Below are positions 1-9,480 of a DNA stretch of 64,000 nt, piece by piece. The stretch lies in NCBI GenBank assembly GCA_020284085.1, contig JACEVL010000150.1:3195616-3259615 (forward strand). Reading direction: 5' to 3'. The notes below the pieces were generated by a model. That model was not told the origin of the DNA and made no database searches. It saw only the letters and a program-made list of their open reading frames with translations. The stretch is from Aporrectodea caliginosa (taxonomy: Eukaryota > Annelida > Clitellata > Crassiclitellata > Lumbricidae). The position numbers and the translations under genes were made by a program. The stretch's first letter is position 1. Each line of letters begins with the position of its first letter.

Positions 1-742
1 ATTTTATAGGTGGAAATTCAACCAGCGCGACCGTCGTGACATATTAAATTAAGCAGATCAGTTCCAGGTTATTAACACTTCTCAAAAATTTATTTACAAA
101 GTTATTGTAACCAATAAATGTCTTTAAAAAGCTCGTGAATTCTCGTAAAATGGGAATGGCCGTTTCTCCATATTCCAATTTCACGACGAATAGCCTATAG
201 AGCCTAAAACAAGCGCTTTGAAATTTAATTTGACACACGATTTAATCCAACCACTAATTCCCTGGTTTTCCTTATTTACGATTTCAAATTATCTGAATGC
301 AAGTCTATTTAGCTCACGTATCTAAAGCATTGTGCTTGTTACAGCATGTCAAATAATAAATAAAACTCAGCTATATATCATTATATTTGTATTTTCGGGG
401 TGGTAATCTAGTACTGTCTACTCAGACAAAATTGTTTGAACCACGTCCCTCGGGCTCTGCCTTTCTTCCACACACAATCAAATGCAGCTAGATGACGATT
501 ACACTGACTGGATATTGTATGTTGCTTGATCGAACGGCGAGCAGAGGAATGGCCACCCACAATCACATGCAGAGCAAAAATGAAGTTGCTAACACTTCGT
601 ATTTAAGTAGACCCTATAAAATGAGCTTTTAAAATCATGTTATTTTTAATATGTCACTTCAAAAGAAATCTGATGAACGCTCAGTTTACTAAGTTCTTTA
701 CTCTGCTCAATGCGATATAATGCAAACAATTTTCTTGCTCAG
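1..742 (+). other. Intron of gene A, duplicate of gene B intron
   Basis: This is the intron before the Ig2 exon of gene A. The signal-peptide and Ig1 exons should lie left of the window. Apart from the first few bases it matches about 13040-13777 base for base as far as I can read. The small minus-strand frame at 44-238 recurs unchanged at 13079-13273, which shows the identity and is not evidence of a gene. Confidence 0.85.
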
Positions 743-1059
743 ATGGAAACCTTTACAAGAATTTGAGTCTGTAGAAATGCAATGCAACATTGGATACAGA
801 GGTAATTGGGCTCCAGTAATGGAATGGAAGTTTTCCGGAAAAGATGGTCAAGTCGTCCGTGAAGAAGTGCAGATTACCCATATTATATCAAATTTATCAG
901 TTACCTCCGTGTTTAAGTTTACTGCAATCCATACAATGAACAACCGGAACGTGCGTTGCAAGACATATTTTAGTAACTACACTGGGAAAGTCATTACAAC
1001 AGCAACTAATATACCGGACTACAGCTACACATGGACATCGCAGTCGCTGAATGTAACCT
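743..1059 (+). pseudogene. Gene A Ig2 exon with 31-bp deletion
   Basis: The exon follows an AG acceptor (TTGCTCAG) and ends before GTAAGA. It encodes an Ig domain with a YRGNW...W core and the second cysteine in CKTYF. The gene B exon (13778-14125) is 348 nt and this one is 317 nt. The missing 31 bp lie just after the first ten exon bases and remove the N-terminal cysteine segment. In the phase-1 frame a TAG follows within about ten codons. A longer open frame that starts at 720 in the intron is an accident of the deletion and uses the wrong splice phase. Confidence 0.7.
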
Positions 1060-3944
1060 GTAAGATATTACATTACATTATGGTGTAAATATTATGCATT
1101 TCCTAAACATCGCGCTTTAGGTCATATATCTTCACATTCAAAGAAAAAGTTAACGTATGCTGACGACGTGCCGTGTTATTTCACAACCGTTTGAACACTC
1201 CAATCTTTTGAATCAATATAATGACAAATATTTATGTTCCATAGCCACAGAGAAGAAGTCCTGGAATGTAGCCTATGACTGCAATTATTTCTAGAAGATT
1301 TGCCCTTCAAAACTACTTGCACTTGATTTACTGCGGCCATATAACCAATCGGTGACTATAGTGAATAGAAATATCTACGATTCGCACCGAAAACCAATTT
1401 TATGTTCTGATTGTGTTCTTGTTAATGGACATAATTTGAAAGTAGGCCTTTATACTATACATTACAATGATCAATCATTGCGATGTTTGACGCAGAAGTA
1501 TTACCTGGTGCAATTCAATTTGATCGACATCAGTATGTCTGAGATCTGAATCACATTAGTTCAACTGTTTCTGATTTGTTCAGACAGTGTCTGTCTTTAC
1601 GTGTGTTCCGTTGTTGCGTATAGATGGACCAAAGAATGCTAATATCACACCAGTCAATGAATCGTATAAACCAGGAGACAGACTGACCTGTTCTGCAGAC
1701 GCAAATCCAATTCCAATTTACGAATGGAAAGATATGTCAACGTTCCCCAGTTTTACAACAGGACCAGAGTATACAATACCAACTTCTGTGTCGCCTTTCA
1801 CAGTGGAATGCACAGCAACCAACTCATTTGGCTCAAATTCAAGTTCTGTTAAAATTAATGTCTCGTCTAGTAAGTTCCGTTTAAATATTTCTCTATTATG
1901 TTATGATACTGTATTCGTATTGTTACTTCTAGGATTTGTTAGTCTCGGAGCTTTTTCTCTCCACCTTATCTCCTTATATCTGTTTCGTGCTATCTTTTTT
2001 AACCTAAGGAACTGATTTAATATGGTGTGACTTCGGTTAAATGCTATTTCCTTAATATAATTTAATCTTATGACTTCTATACCCTGTCATCAGAATGTGC
2101 AAGACATCTGTCGATGATTGCTTTGAGTAGATTAGCAGTAGAAATTCTTAATATTGGAGGGGTCGGGAGGTAGAAATCCGGTAGATCTGAGAAATCAGAA
2201 GCAGGCTACGGCGGGTATGTATAATGAAACACATTTAGTCTTAAATTTGAACCTGATTGACAGAACGAACTGAATTAGGCAGTGAATTTCAAAGTAAGCT
2301 TCGGACTAGCGACCAAGAAATCCTGAGAGCTTAACACTCTTCTGTGCGGAGTCACATCATCCGTTGTATATGAGCGCCCTTGTGGATGCCGGTCTAGTGA
2401 TTGCAACTTGTGTAACTAGGGAAATAATGGCTCAAATTCAAGTTCTATTATAATTGTTTTATCGTCTGGTAAGTTGCGTTTAAAACTACAGTTTCTGTAT
2501 GTTATCAACTTATCATATTATCATAAGACTTATCGTTTTCGTGTTTGTATTTCTTGGATGTGTTAATTAGTTTTGGAGTTTTTTTCTTCACCTTATCTCC
2601 TTGAATCTGTTTCGTATTATCTTTGTAAACTGATCACACTATTAGCCTAAAGAACTGATTTAGTATGGCATGACTTTGGTTACATGATATTTACTTTATC
2701 ATTTATCTGATAATGTGAAAAGATGAAAATTAATGATTTGCGCAAAAATCCATCTACATTCAACGGCGAACTAGGAAGAAGAAATCACGATCATATCAGA
2801 TGGTAGTACTAATGAGCATGCATCAGCGTTCGAAAACTATACATGCACTAAAGTTATGTCCAATCTTCAAAAATGTGGCCCAAATGTGATTTTTATTTCC
2901 AATATGTCTATAAATTAAATTGTGATTCTCGCCACACATTGTAGAATGTAGATATCTGTGTAAAAATAAAATGAACATGTCTAACAGCTTAAATGATGAT
3001 GTAGGTAGTCATTACGTCTCCATAACGTTTCATCATAAATATATCAAAGTCGCAAGCATAAAAATTAAGTTAAACGGAAATAGCCTGTGTTTCCTAATCT
3101 CCTTCCTTTGCTGTTTCACTGGCAGTGCGTGCAGAGGTAATGAAAAGCGAAGATTGTGTATTTTGACGTTACAAATTATGTTCTCAAATTGAGTACAATA
3201 AGCACTAAAATATGCACTTGTTCAGTTGCAGGGCTCGATCTGAAGTCGTATTTGTTAATTGGTCTTGGAGCTTTTTGTCTTCTTCTCATTCTAATTGTCG
3301 TTCTGATAACAGGGAAACAAATCAAAGGTAACGCTAAATTTCTGCGTGTCCGCTCATTTCAATCTATTTAGGAATCAAGAGCTTCACACAAAATCTACGT
3401 TTTTGAAAACAAATTTCACCCGTAATATTACATATTGGTCTACAAATTGTAGGATTAGACTCTAAATCCTTAACTCTATAATATTTTAAATAGAGAAATG
3501 TGTATTTACTTTTGCTGATTTCAAATTACAGAGTGCCAAGCAAGACTGAACAATCCAGAGCAGAGCAAACAACCTGGAGTCAACAATAGAGTTCAAGAAA
3601 TGGATGAAACCCAAGCTTCGGCGTCACGAGATTTTCAAGGCACACCAGCCTATGAAGATATGCAACCTGTTGAGCCACAATCCCTAACCGTCTATACCGA
3701 CCTTACAACAATAGGGAGAGTCAGACTTCCATCAGAAGGGGCAGAAAGCGATGAACTTGGCCAGATGCCGGTGCTGAATAAAACGCCTCCTGTTGTTGCG
3801 GTTTTTGAACTGGAGGATGCGTCTCAGCTGGAACTCAGAAAGAGCAGACCAACACAATACGTGAACGTGTCGGTAAAGAAGAAGAGGGCTCATCAATATG
3901 TCAATATCTCGGAAGAAGACGTATCCAGTTTTTCCAGTAGATGA
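743..3944 (+). CDS. Gene A: Ig-superfamily receptor, 3' part
   Basis: This is the right-hand part of a type I membrane receptor, paralogous to the genes at 10922-22302 and 27936-42513. The exons seen are 743-1059 (Ig2, damaged), 1624-1869 (Ig3), 3232-3327 (transmembrane) and 3532-3944 (cytoplasmic tail, stop TGA). Ig3, TM and tail join in phase 1. Ig2 has lost 31 bp against gene B, so including it shifts the frame into an early stop. Because the flanking exons are all phase 1-1, skipping Ig2 would restore a frame. The gene is therefore either a pseudogene, a damaged allele, or a receptor expressed without Ig2. The tail differs completely from those of genes B and C. The role, phosphotyrosine signalling after ligand binding, is inferred from domains; the ligand is unknown. 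Confidence 0.75.
1624..1869 (+). CDS. Gene A Ig3 exon (I-set/C2-like)
   Basis: This is an 82-codon phase 1-1 exon between TGCGTATAG and GTAAGT. It carries the Ig hallmarks: first Cys in LTCSADANP, Trp in YEWKD, second Cys in VECTATNSFG, and several N-x-S/T sites. It aligns without gaps to gene B 14678-14923 (246 nt each). Membrane-proximal domains of this CSADANP type are common in Siglec- and hemicentin-like proteins. Confidence 0.85.
2428..2690 (+). pseudogene. Relic 3' end of an extra Ig3 exon plus intron
   Basis: About 42 bp match the last part of the Ig3 exon (GGCTCAAATTCAAG..., ending TCGTCTG before GTAAGT). They continue into sequence resembling the intron after gene B Ig3 (14924 onward) and after the gene A copy (1870-2050). 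The 5' part of the exon, including both cysteines, is gone. It reads as the scar of a partial tandem duplication inside the gene A intron. Confidence 0.65.
3232..3327 (+). CDS. Gene A transmembrane exon
   Basis: A 32-codon phase 1-1 exon follows TTGCAG and ends before GTAACG. It encodes a hydrophobic run of about 23 residues (YLLIGLGAFCLLLILIVVLI) closed by the basic stop-transfer GKQIK. It is the direct counterpart of 15925-16020 in gene B, with the same length and the same GKQIK end. Confidence 0.88.
3532..3944 (+). CDS. Gene A cytoplasmic tail exon with four Tyr motifs
   Basis: This final exon follows a TTACAG acceptor and runs 137 codons to TGA. It is hydrophilic and contains four tyrosines in signalling contexts. 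In order they are AYEDM (YxxM, the consensus for the PI3K p85 SH2 domain), TVYTDL (close to ITSM/ITIM), TQYVNV (fits ITSM TxYxxV and the Grb2 consensus pYxN), and HQYVNI (pYxN). YVNV is the motif around the known Grb2 site in Shc. The exon has no similarity that I can see to the tails of genes B and C. Motif identities are read directly; partner binding is inferred. Confidence 0.85.
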
Positions 3945-3951
3945 AGTGTTG

Positions 3952-3966
3952 AATAAAAAAAATAAA
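3952..3966 (+). promoter_or_regulatory. Polyadenylation signal of gene A
   Basis: AATAAA begins 8 bp after the stop codon, and a second AATAAA follows within the same A-rich run. Its place directly behind the tail exon supports this as the gene A 3' end and implies a very short 3' UTR. Confidence 0.6.
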
Positions 3967-4067
3967 TGAACACCACTGTGTGCACTTATATCAGCCTGGC
4001 AAATATCATCTGTTAAGAAGTTTCAACTGTTATTGCAATGAAACCGATTCTTTAATTTAGATCACTG

Positions 4068-5105
4068 AATAATAATAATAATAACAGTGACAATTTATAT
4101 GGCGCCGTAACACAGCCATGCCGTTACAAGGGCGCCTCACAGTCAACTAACAGCAGGGTAGGCCTTACAGAACAAATAAGTCTTGAGTCCAGATTTGAAA
4201 GAGTCAACTGTGTTAGCCGCTCGCAGGGCAGGAGGAAGACCGTTCCAGCATCTGGGGCCGGCCGCCGAGAAAGCGCGATCGCCAAAACGGGTTTTCATCC
4301 GTTTTACGCGAAGATCGCTTTTCTCGAGCGATCGGAGTCGCAACCCGGAGGCGGAAGAATGCGTCCCGATGCAGTAATCGCGCAAGTACTCAGGCGCGGC
4401 CCCATGAAGTGACTTGTAGACCAACAAACAGATTTTGAACTCAATACGCAGAGAGACTGGCAGCCAGTGCAGAACATCACGGAGGAGCGGCGTGACATGA
4501 TCATATTTCCTCCGGTTGCATAGCAGCTTCGCAGCAGCGTTGAGAACGGACTGCAGATAATCCAAGAGGCACTTGGGCGCACCGACCAGTAGGCTGTTGC
4601 AGCGGTCAACCTGAGAGGTGACGAAGGCGGCAAGGGCCGCTCTCGCAGCCTCGAAAGGCAATGACCTGATGCAGCCTCTCAGGAGACGGAGCTGACGAAA
4701 GCAGCAGCCAACGATTCGCGCCACATGACTTCTCATGGACAGGTCTGATTCTAGCGTGACGCCGAGATCGCGGACGACAGTCACAGGTCGGATCGCAGAC
4801 CCGCAGACACTCAGTTCGCCAGTGTCAAGATGAGGGCACCGTCTGCTGGTCGCGCACCATAAGAAATCCGTCTTCTCGGGGTTGAGACGGAGTCTGTTAG
4901 ATCGCATCCACTCCGCGATCCGCTCAAGCGGCTCAACGCCCAACTCCATCCTTCGCCGCTGCTGTTCATCAGTTGACGGTCGGCCCCACGTGTAGAGCTG
5001 CGAGTCATCGGCGTAGAAATTAGATGACAAGCCGAGACTGGCGGCAAGCTCACCGACGTCGGCCGTGTAGAGTAGGAACAGCAGCGGTCCGAGTAGTGTT
5101 AGCGC
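4068..5105 (-). mobile_element. 5'-truncated CR1/L2-like LINE, RT C-terminal half
   Basis: A minus-strand frame (4143-5030, open further to about 5105) encodes the end of a non-LTR reverse transcriptase. It has LLGPLLFLLYTADV, then the catalytic FYADDSQLY, LNPEKTDFLW, DLGVTLESDL, the thumb region, LLRDVLHWLPV and RCWNGLPPALR. It is 5'-truncated just before the YADD block, as LINEs usually are. Its 3' end is GGCGCC plus a TATAAAT-like stretch with a (TTA)n tail on the minus strand. It lies about 100 bp downstream of gene A. The open frame is unusually intact, so the insertion is fairly young. Confidence 0.9.
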
Positions 5106-5164
5106 ATAGTGCTGGCAGTGAGAACAACCAATTGTAACCTTGTAGGGCTTTTATATATGCTATG

Positions 5165-5385
5165 CATGATGAGAAATGGTATGATTTGGTATGAAATGGT
5201 ATGATTTGGTATGCAATGGAATGAGATGGTGTGCTATATAATCGATGGTAGGCAAATGTGATGCAGTATATGATTTATGATATGATATTCTATGCTATGA
5301 TACGATATGATATGTTATGCTATGATATGATATGACATGGAATGATTTGATATGATATATGATATGATATATGATATCAATCAAT
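5165..5385. repeat. (TATGA)n/(TATGG)n degenerate pentanucleotide tract
   Basis: Imperfect repetition of TATGATATGG-type words fills about 220 bp. It contains no coding signal. Confidence 0.8.
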
Positions 5386-5469
5386 CAATATTCGTTTAAT
5401 TCAATAAATCCAATTGCCATGAACGCATGTGCACGGTTACAAGTAGCACCAATTAGCTGTAGAGTCAAG

Positions 5470-5760
5470 CTTTTAATAATAATAATAATCTTCGTTTAAT
5501 ATCTTTCATTCTGGCAATTATGCAGTATGATAATAAATCAGTATGAACGGATGATCACAAGTTATTACAGGAGTCGAATTTAATAATTATTGTATTCGGC
5601 AGCCAGGCAAGGCGCCCATCACGTCATACATCTCATTTAACCAATGCGCCATCTCGCAAATGATAGGCTGAGTGGACCTTTTGGGAGGGTGTGGGAAGCG
5701 ATCCCGCTACCTATTGCTCTTCACGCCAGTGATGTTACCACTAAGCTTATACTATGGACC
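5470..5760 (-). mobile_element. Degenerate SINE-like repeat
   Basis: It shares its layout with 20485-20760: an AATAATAAT tail, TTCGTTTAAT, a middle with GGCGCCCATC, and then a box-B-like stretch (GAAGCGATCCCGC on +). The tRNA-like head is more decayed than in the other copy. Confidence 0.55.
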
Positions 5761-5786
5761 CCCCTTGAGTTAGTTATTCAAGACAA

Positions 5787-5816
5787 TTTATTTATTTATT
5801 TATTTATTTATTTATT
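5787..5816. repeat. (TTTA)n microsatellite
   Basis: About seven perfect TTTA units. Confidence 0.9.
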
Positions 5817-5819
5817 GCA

Positions 5820-6950
5820 TCAGACAACAGAACAGATAACAATATACATCATGACAGAAACAGTTCAGTCACTGTGCAACAGGAAGCCAGGAAAAAGCTA
5901 AAAGCTTATATCACCCTGGCCCCTAGTACCTGGTTCATTTCAGTCAACGTTTAGTGTCACACAGATCCAGATTAAAATTATACTAACAGGCAGCTGAGTC
6001 CGAATAGTTTTAGTATTATACATTGGACATTTCATACATGAAACATTATCATCATGATATAGAGCACATAAATCAGAACCAAAGTAAACAGAGACAAATT
6101 TTATGACAAGATTATGACAAAATTATGACAAAATTATGACAAAAGAAATAAAAATAGAACAAAACACAAATGAAATGAAATAAAACTAAATAAGGCACTA
6201 TTTAGAATAACACTACTACATAACTAAGGAATGTGTGCATCGAAGTTGGTCAAGACAAAAAGAGATGGCTTGTTCAGTAACGACCTATTACAAGTGATTA
6301 TGAGACAATTAATATATATATATATTTGAACAAGACTCGCGGAATGTAATTACGCTTATCCTTGGTGGGGAGGGTGAAATTGCGCATTCTAGGACGTTAG
6401 TTATATTTGTTTTGTCAGATATGATGTGTGATATTATATTGTATGCTACGCTAGATATATGATATGATACCATATGCCATTATTGTTTGGTTTTTCTTTT
6501 CTTTTCATTTCTTTCCTTGCAATTGTTAGTAAAGATTTATATGGTGTATATATATGGAACTTAGTACTTTTATAGACATCACTCATCCAGTTATAGAACA
6601 CTAATGAAGGACTTAACTTGCTGACCAGTTGACCAGCTGAATATTGGCGAAGGACTTTCCTCATTGGTGTTTTTTCTCACTTTTCTTGTGATTGTTAGTT
6701 AGGTTTATTTGGTATATATGGAACTTAGTACTTTTATTGACACTACTCATCCAGCTGTACAAGAACATTGATGAAGGACTCAAATAATAGCTGCTATAAT
6801 CCATTACACAATTTGACTTAGGTGTCCCGTCCCTATTCAGCCGGATCTAAAATTCCTTCAGAGCCCTTTTTGTAGCCACAATAAGTTATTTCATGTTACT
6901 ACTATGTAACTGTTAGTTCTACTGCTGGTTTATATTAAAAATAATTGAAT
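5820..6950. other. Intergenic, no gene seen
   Basis: AT-rich sequence with no recognisable exon. It contains GACAAAATTAT units (6105-6145). A degenerate direct duplication of about 100 bp lies at roughly 6525-6625 and 6692-6790 and shares GGAACTTAGTACTTTTAT and ACTCATCCAG. Confidence 0.6.
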
Positions 6951-7158
6951 TGATTATAGCAGGGGTGGGCAAACTACGGCCCGCGGGCCAGATCCGGCCC
7001 GCCAACACTTTTTATCCGGCCCGCCAACACTTTTTATCCGGCCCGCCAACACATTTTATCTGGTCAACACAATTCTTCAGAAAGTAAAAAGTCATAAAAT
7101 TCAGACTGCAAGAAGAATTCCTCATGCTGCTTTCTTACTTGCTATTCCGATTTGTATT

Positions 7159-7270
7159 ATTCGCATCCACTTACATCTGTGAACAAGCATTTTCAACTAT
7201 GAAGATAAACAAATCCAAGTACAGATCTCAGTTAGCTTATCTAAACTTGAACGCGATAATACAAATGTGA
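7159..7270 (+). pseudogene. hAT transposase C-terminal (hATC) fragment
   Basis: A + strand frame reads YICEQAFSTMKINKSKYRSQ and continues for about ten residues. This is the conserved hAT dimerisation motif with the C-E-Q/R-x-F-S core. Nothing upstream of it remains. Confidence 0.8.
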
Positions 7271-7399
7271 ACTTAGTCTCTCGAAGCCGTTATTATCGGC
7301 TTCGCAAGCTCCGAGTGGTTTCTTGCTCACTTTCTCATGACGCACTATAATAGTGGTTCTTGTGCATGCTTTCGTTACTAGTCGGATTGACCACTGTTG

Positions 7400-7835
7400 C
7401 TCGATCCTCGTTGGCTTCCCTCTTAGAATTCTGGGGCGACTAGATCGATGTTCTGCGCTCGGCAGCTCGGCTCATTGTGCGAATCCCTAAATTTGGCTCT
7501 GCCTCTGCCTACATGCGCGATGTGTTGCACTGGCTGACTGTGGCCCAACGGATCTCATACCCGATTGCTGCTTTGGTTTCACGCTGCGTCCTTGGCTGTT
7601 CTCCATCTTACCTGCGCGACCTCTGCTGCCCAGTGTCCGACCTTGTATACAGCGCGTCGGGCGCTTCGCTCCTCTACAACGGGGAAACTCTTAGTTCCAC
7701 GGGCTCGCTTGGCTGCTATGCAGCGCCGAGCTTTCTCGGTTGCAGACCCCTCCATCTGGAATGACCTACCAAAGGAGCTGCGTTTGCTACCTCTGGCCAA
7801 TCTAACTGGATTTTATAAATCACTCAAGTAATTTT
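7400..7835 (+). mobile_element. LINE 3' fragment nested in the hAT element
   Basis: Conserved C-terminal RT blocks appear as YMRDVLHWLTVAQR, SPSYLRDLC, RRALRSS, LLVPRARL and SIWNDLPKELR. They are spread over two + frames (7477-7764 and 7565-7831), so at least one frameshift separates them. The subfamily differs from the LINE at 4068-5105. Confidence 0.82.
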
Positions 7836-8146
7836 TTTAGTCGTGGCAGGGCTGGGAACGCCCTGAGTAGGTTTGTTGAAGGGGTGCTCCCAGAATGAAT
7901 GAATGCAATCAGTGCAATCTCTCTGGATTAAGAGAAAATTGTTATGCATGTTCACAGTTGCATACATCTCACAAGTTGCAGCCAAAGTATAATTAAATTT
8001 AATTTAGCACACTTTTTCAGTTTAGTGGTTACTAAAAGTTTAAAATATGTTACCTGGCCCTCCGAATATTTCGGGCGTTTACTGTGGCCCAAAGTGCCAA
8101 AAGTTTGCCCACCCCTGGATTATAGGCTCTATTATATTGACCCGTG

Positions 8147-8540
8147 GTGTCTCCTGGCGGGAAACATCTCTTCCGGTTGATCTACCTGAGGGACACTTTG
8201 GTGTCTCCTGGCGGGAAACATCTCTTCCGGTTGATCTACCTGAGGGACACTTTCGTGTCTCCTGGCGGGAAACATCTCTTCCGGTTGATCTACCTGAGGG
8301 ACACTTTCGTGTCTCCTGGCGGGAAACATCTCTTCCGGTTGATCTACCTGAAGGACACTTTCGTGTCTCCTGGCGGGAAACATCTCTTCCGGTTGATCTA
8401 CCTGAGGGACACTTTCGTGTCTCCTGGCGGGAAACATCTCTTCCGGTTGATCTACCTGAGGGACACTTTCGTGTCTCCTGGCGGGAAACATCTCTTCCGG
8501 TTGATCTACCTGAGGGACACTTTCTTGTTTCCTCCAGTTC
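8147..8540. repeat. 54-bp minisatellite, seven copies
   Basis: Units start at 8147, 8201, 8255, 8309, 8363, 8417 and 8471 and differ by only one or two bases. A partial eighth diverges after 8525. The period is 18 codons with no stop in at least two + frames and one minus frame, which produces long repetitive reading frames. The array begins 22 bp right of the hAT target duplication. Confidence 0.95.
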
Positions 8541-8795
8541 CCCAGTGATAAAGTGGTGTGTCGTCCATCAGGACGATGACTCAAATCCGCTGCGAAATGG
8601 AAGATCACCTTAGTTTCACGGTATTTAGGCCTTGCCTGCCTGCTTATCATTCACTACGCCTTATATTTAGCCTATAGAATCCAGATTATCGTCATCTAGC
8701 TCCTGTGATAGTCTTTTTTCGTGGCGAGGGCGGGGCTGCACGACGTCTGAACGAGTCGTAGCCATGCTTTCTTTATAACCGGGGTCGAGAGGGAA

Positions 8796-9185
8796 CTAGA
8801 GACAAACTGCTTCTCCTCGGTTTCTTTCTTCACTGGCTGAGTCTTCTAAGCTAGTTGAAAGGTCTATGACTAGTACGAATGTCGTAGCATGAGATTCTAT
8901 TGAATTTAACTGTCCGTAAAAATTCTCTGTTCTGCACTTTGTCTTTCCATTACCAATCGATTTTCGGGACTCTGACTCTCTCTCCATTGACGTTCCTATC
9001 CGATCTATAGCCAAGTCCGTAGCGTAGTTTGGCCCAGAGGATTGAGGCGAGGGAGTTACTCTATGTAAACTATATCTATCTCCAGGTTCTCCATAATTTC
9101 CGAAGTCACTAAACCTGGTGAATCCGTTATGAGGTACGATTCTAGTCTTTATGCAGAATGACATCAAATTTTCCACAACTTCCAC
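8796..9185 (-). CDS. Unclassified 129-codon minus ORF
   Basis: An open frame with non-repetitive, polar composition that includes RYSLHRV and NYATDLAI. It has no ATG near its start (the first codon is GTG), so it would have to be an exon. A weak AG (AAAATAG) precedes it on the minus strand, but there is no polypyrimidine tract. I recognise no domain. At this length and base composition chance frames are expected, so this is a candidate only. Confidence 0.2.
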   Translation of the reverse strand: MEVVENLMSFCIKTRIVPHNGFTRFSDFGNYGEPGDRYSLHRVTPSPQSSGPNYATDLAIDRIGTSMERESESRKSIGNGKTKCRTENFYGQLNSIESHATTFVLVIDLSTSLEDSASEERNRGEAVCL

Positions 9186-9364
9186 AAGCTATTTTAATGA
9201 TTCAAACATGCAATAATGACACTGTTCACATGTTCATCTTACATGTAAGCTAACAAAGATACAAACATTGCAGACCAGTCAAGGTTATAATCTCTGTAGA
9301 AACAAGCAAACAAGTTTACTTTCACCCCAGTAGTTCACAGACGGCATCGCAGGACAAAAGACCA

Positions 9365-9480
9365 GAACGAAGTGTTGTATTGTATATATTAATGTATAAA
9401 TATAGCGCCGCTCACAGCAGTGGCCATTCAGTAGCGTTCCCACTGCGATAACCTCTAGAGAAGAAGAATGGTTTTGAGGA
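9365..9480 (-). mobile_element. LINE 3' tail fragment
   Basis: TGTATTGTAT, then TATAAATATAGCGCCGCTCACAG and CGTTCCCACTGCGA, parallel the tail of the LINE at 15088-15390 (TATAAAGCGCTTCTCACAG, CGCTCCCAGTGCGA). Only the last roughly 110 bp remain. Confidence 0.6.

Larger units (their letters stand above)
6960..8117. mobile_element. hAT transposon remnant, TSD GATTATAG
   Basis: Terminal inverted repeats are CAGGGGTGGGCAAACT on the left and its complement on the right. Both sides are flanked by the perfect 8-bp duplication GATTATAG (6952-6959 and 8118-8125), diagnostic of hAT insertion. The interior holds a fragment of the transposase dimerisation region and a nested LINE 3' fragment. The left terminus carries three copies of a CCGGCCCGCCAACAC-type unit. 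It is not autonomous. Confidence 0.93.

Noticed and set aside
44..238. Minus-strand 64-codon frame, identical at 13079-13273
   Set aside because: Identity is explained by the duplicated intron tract; no splice or domain support.
720..1088. ATG-started 122-codon frame as an independent gene
   Set aside because: Its start lies in the intron, the frame is opened by the 31-bp deletion, and it reads past the splice donor. The gene B exon shows the true phase.
1352..1549. 65-codon frame between gene A Ig2 and Ig3 as a decayed Ig exon
   Set aside because: No AG/GT borders in the right phase and no Ig core; the gene B counterpart is not open.
5644..5901. 85-codon frame with LFIYLFIYLL as a membrane protein
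   Set aside because: The hydrophobic part is the (TTTA)n microsatellite and the rest is a SINE-like repeat.
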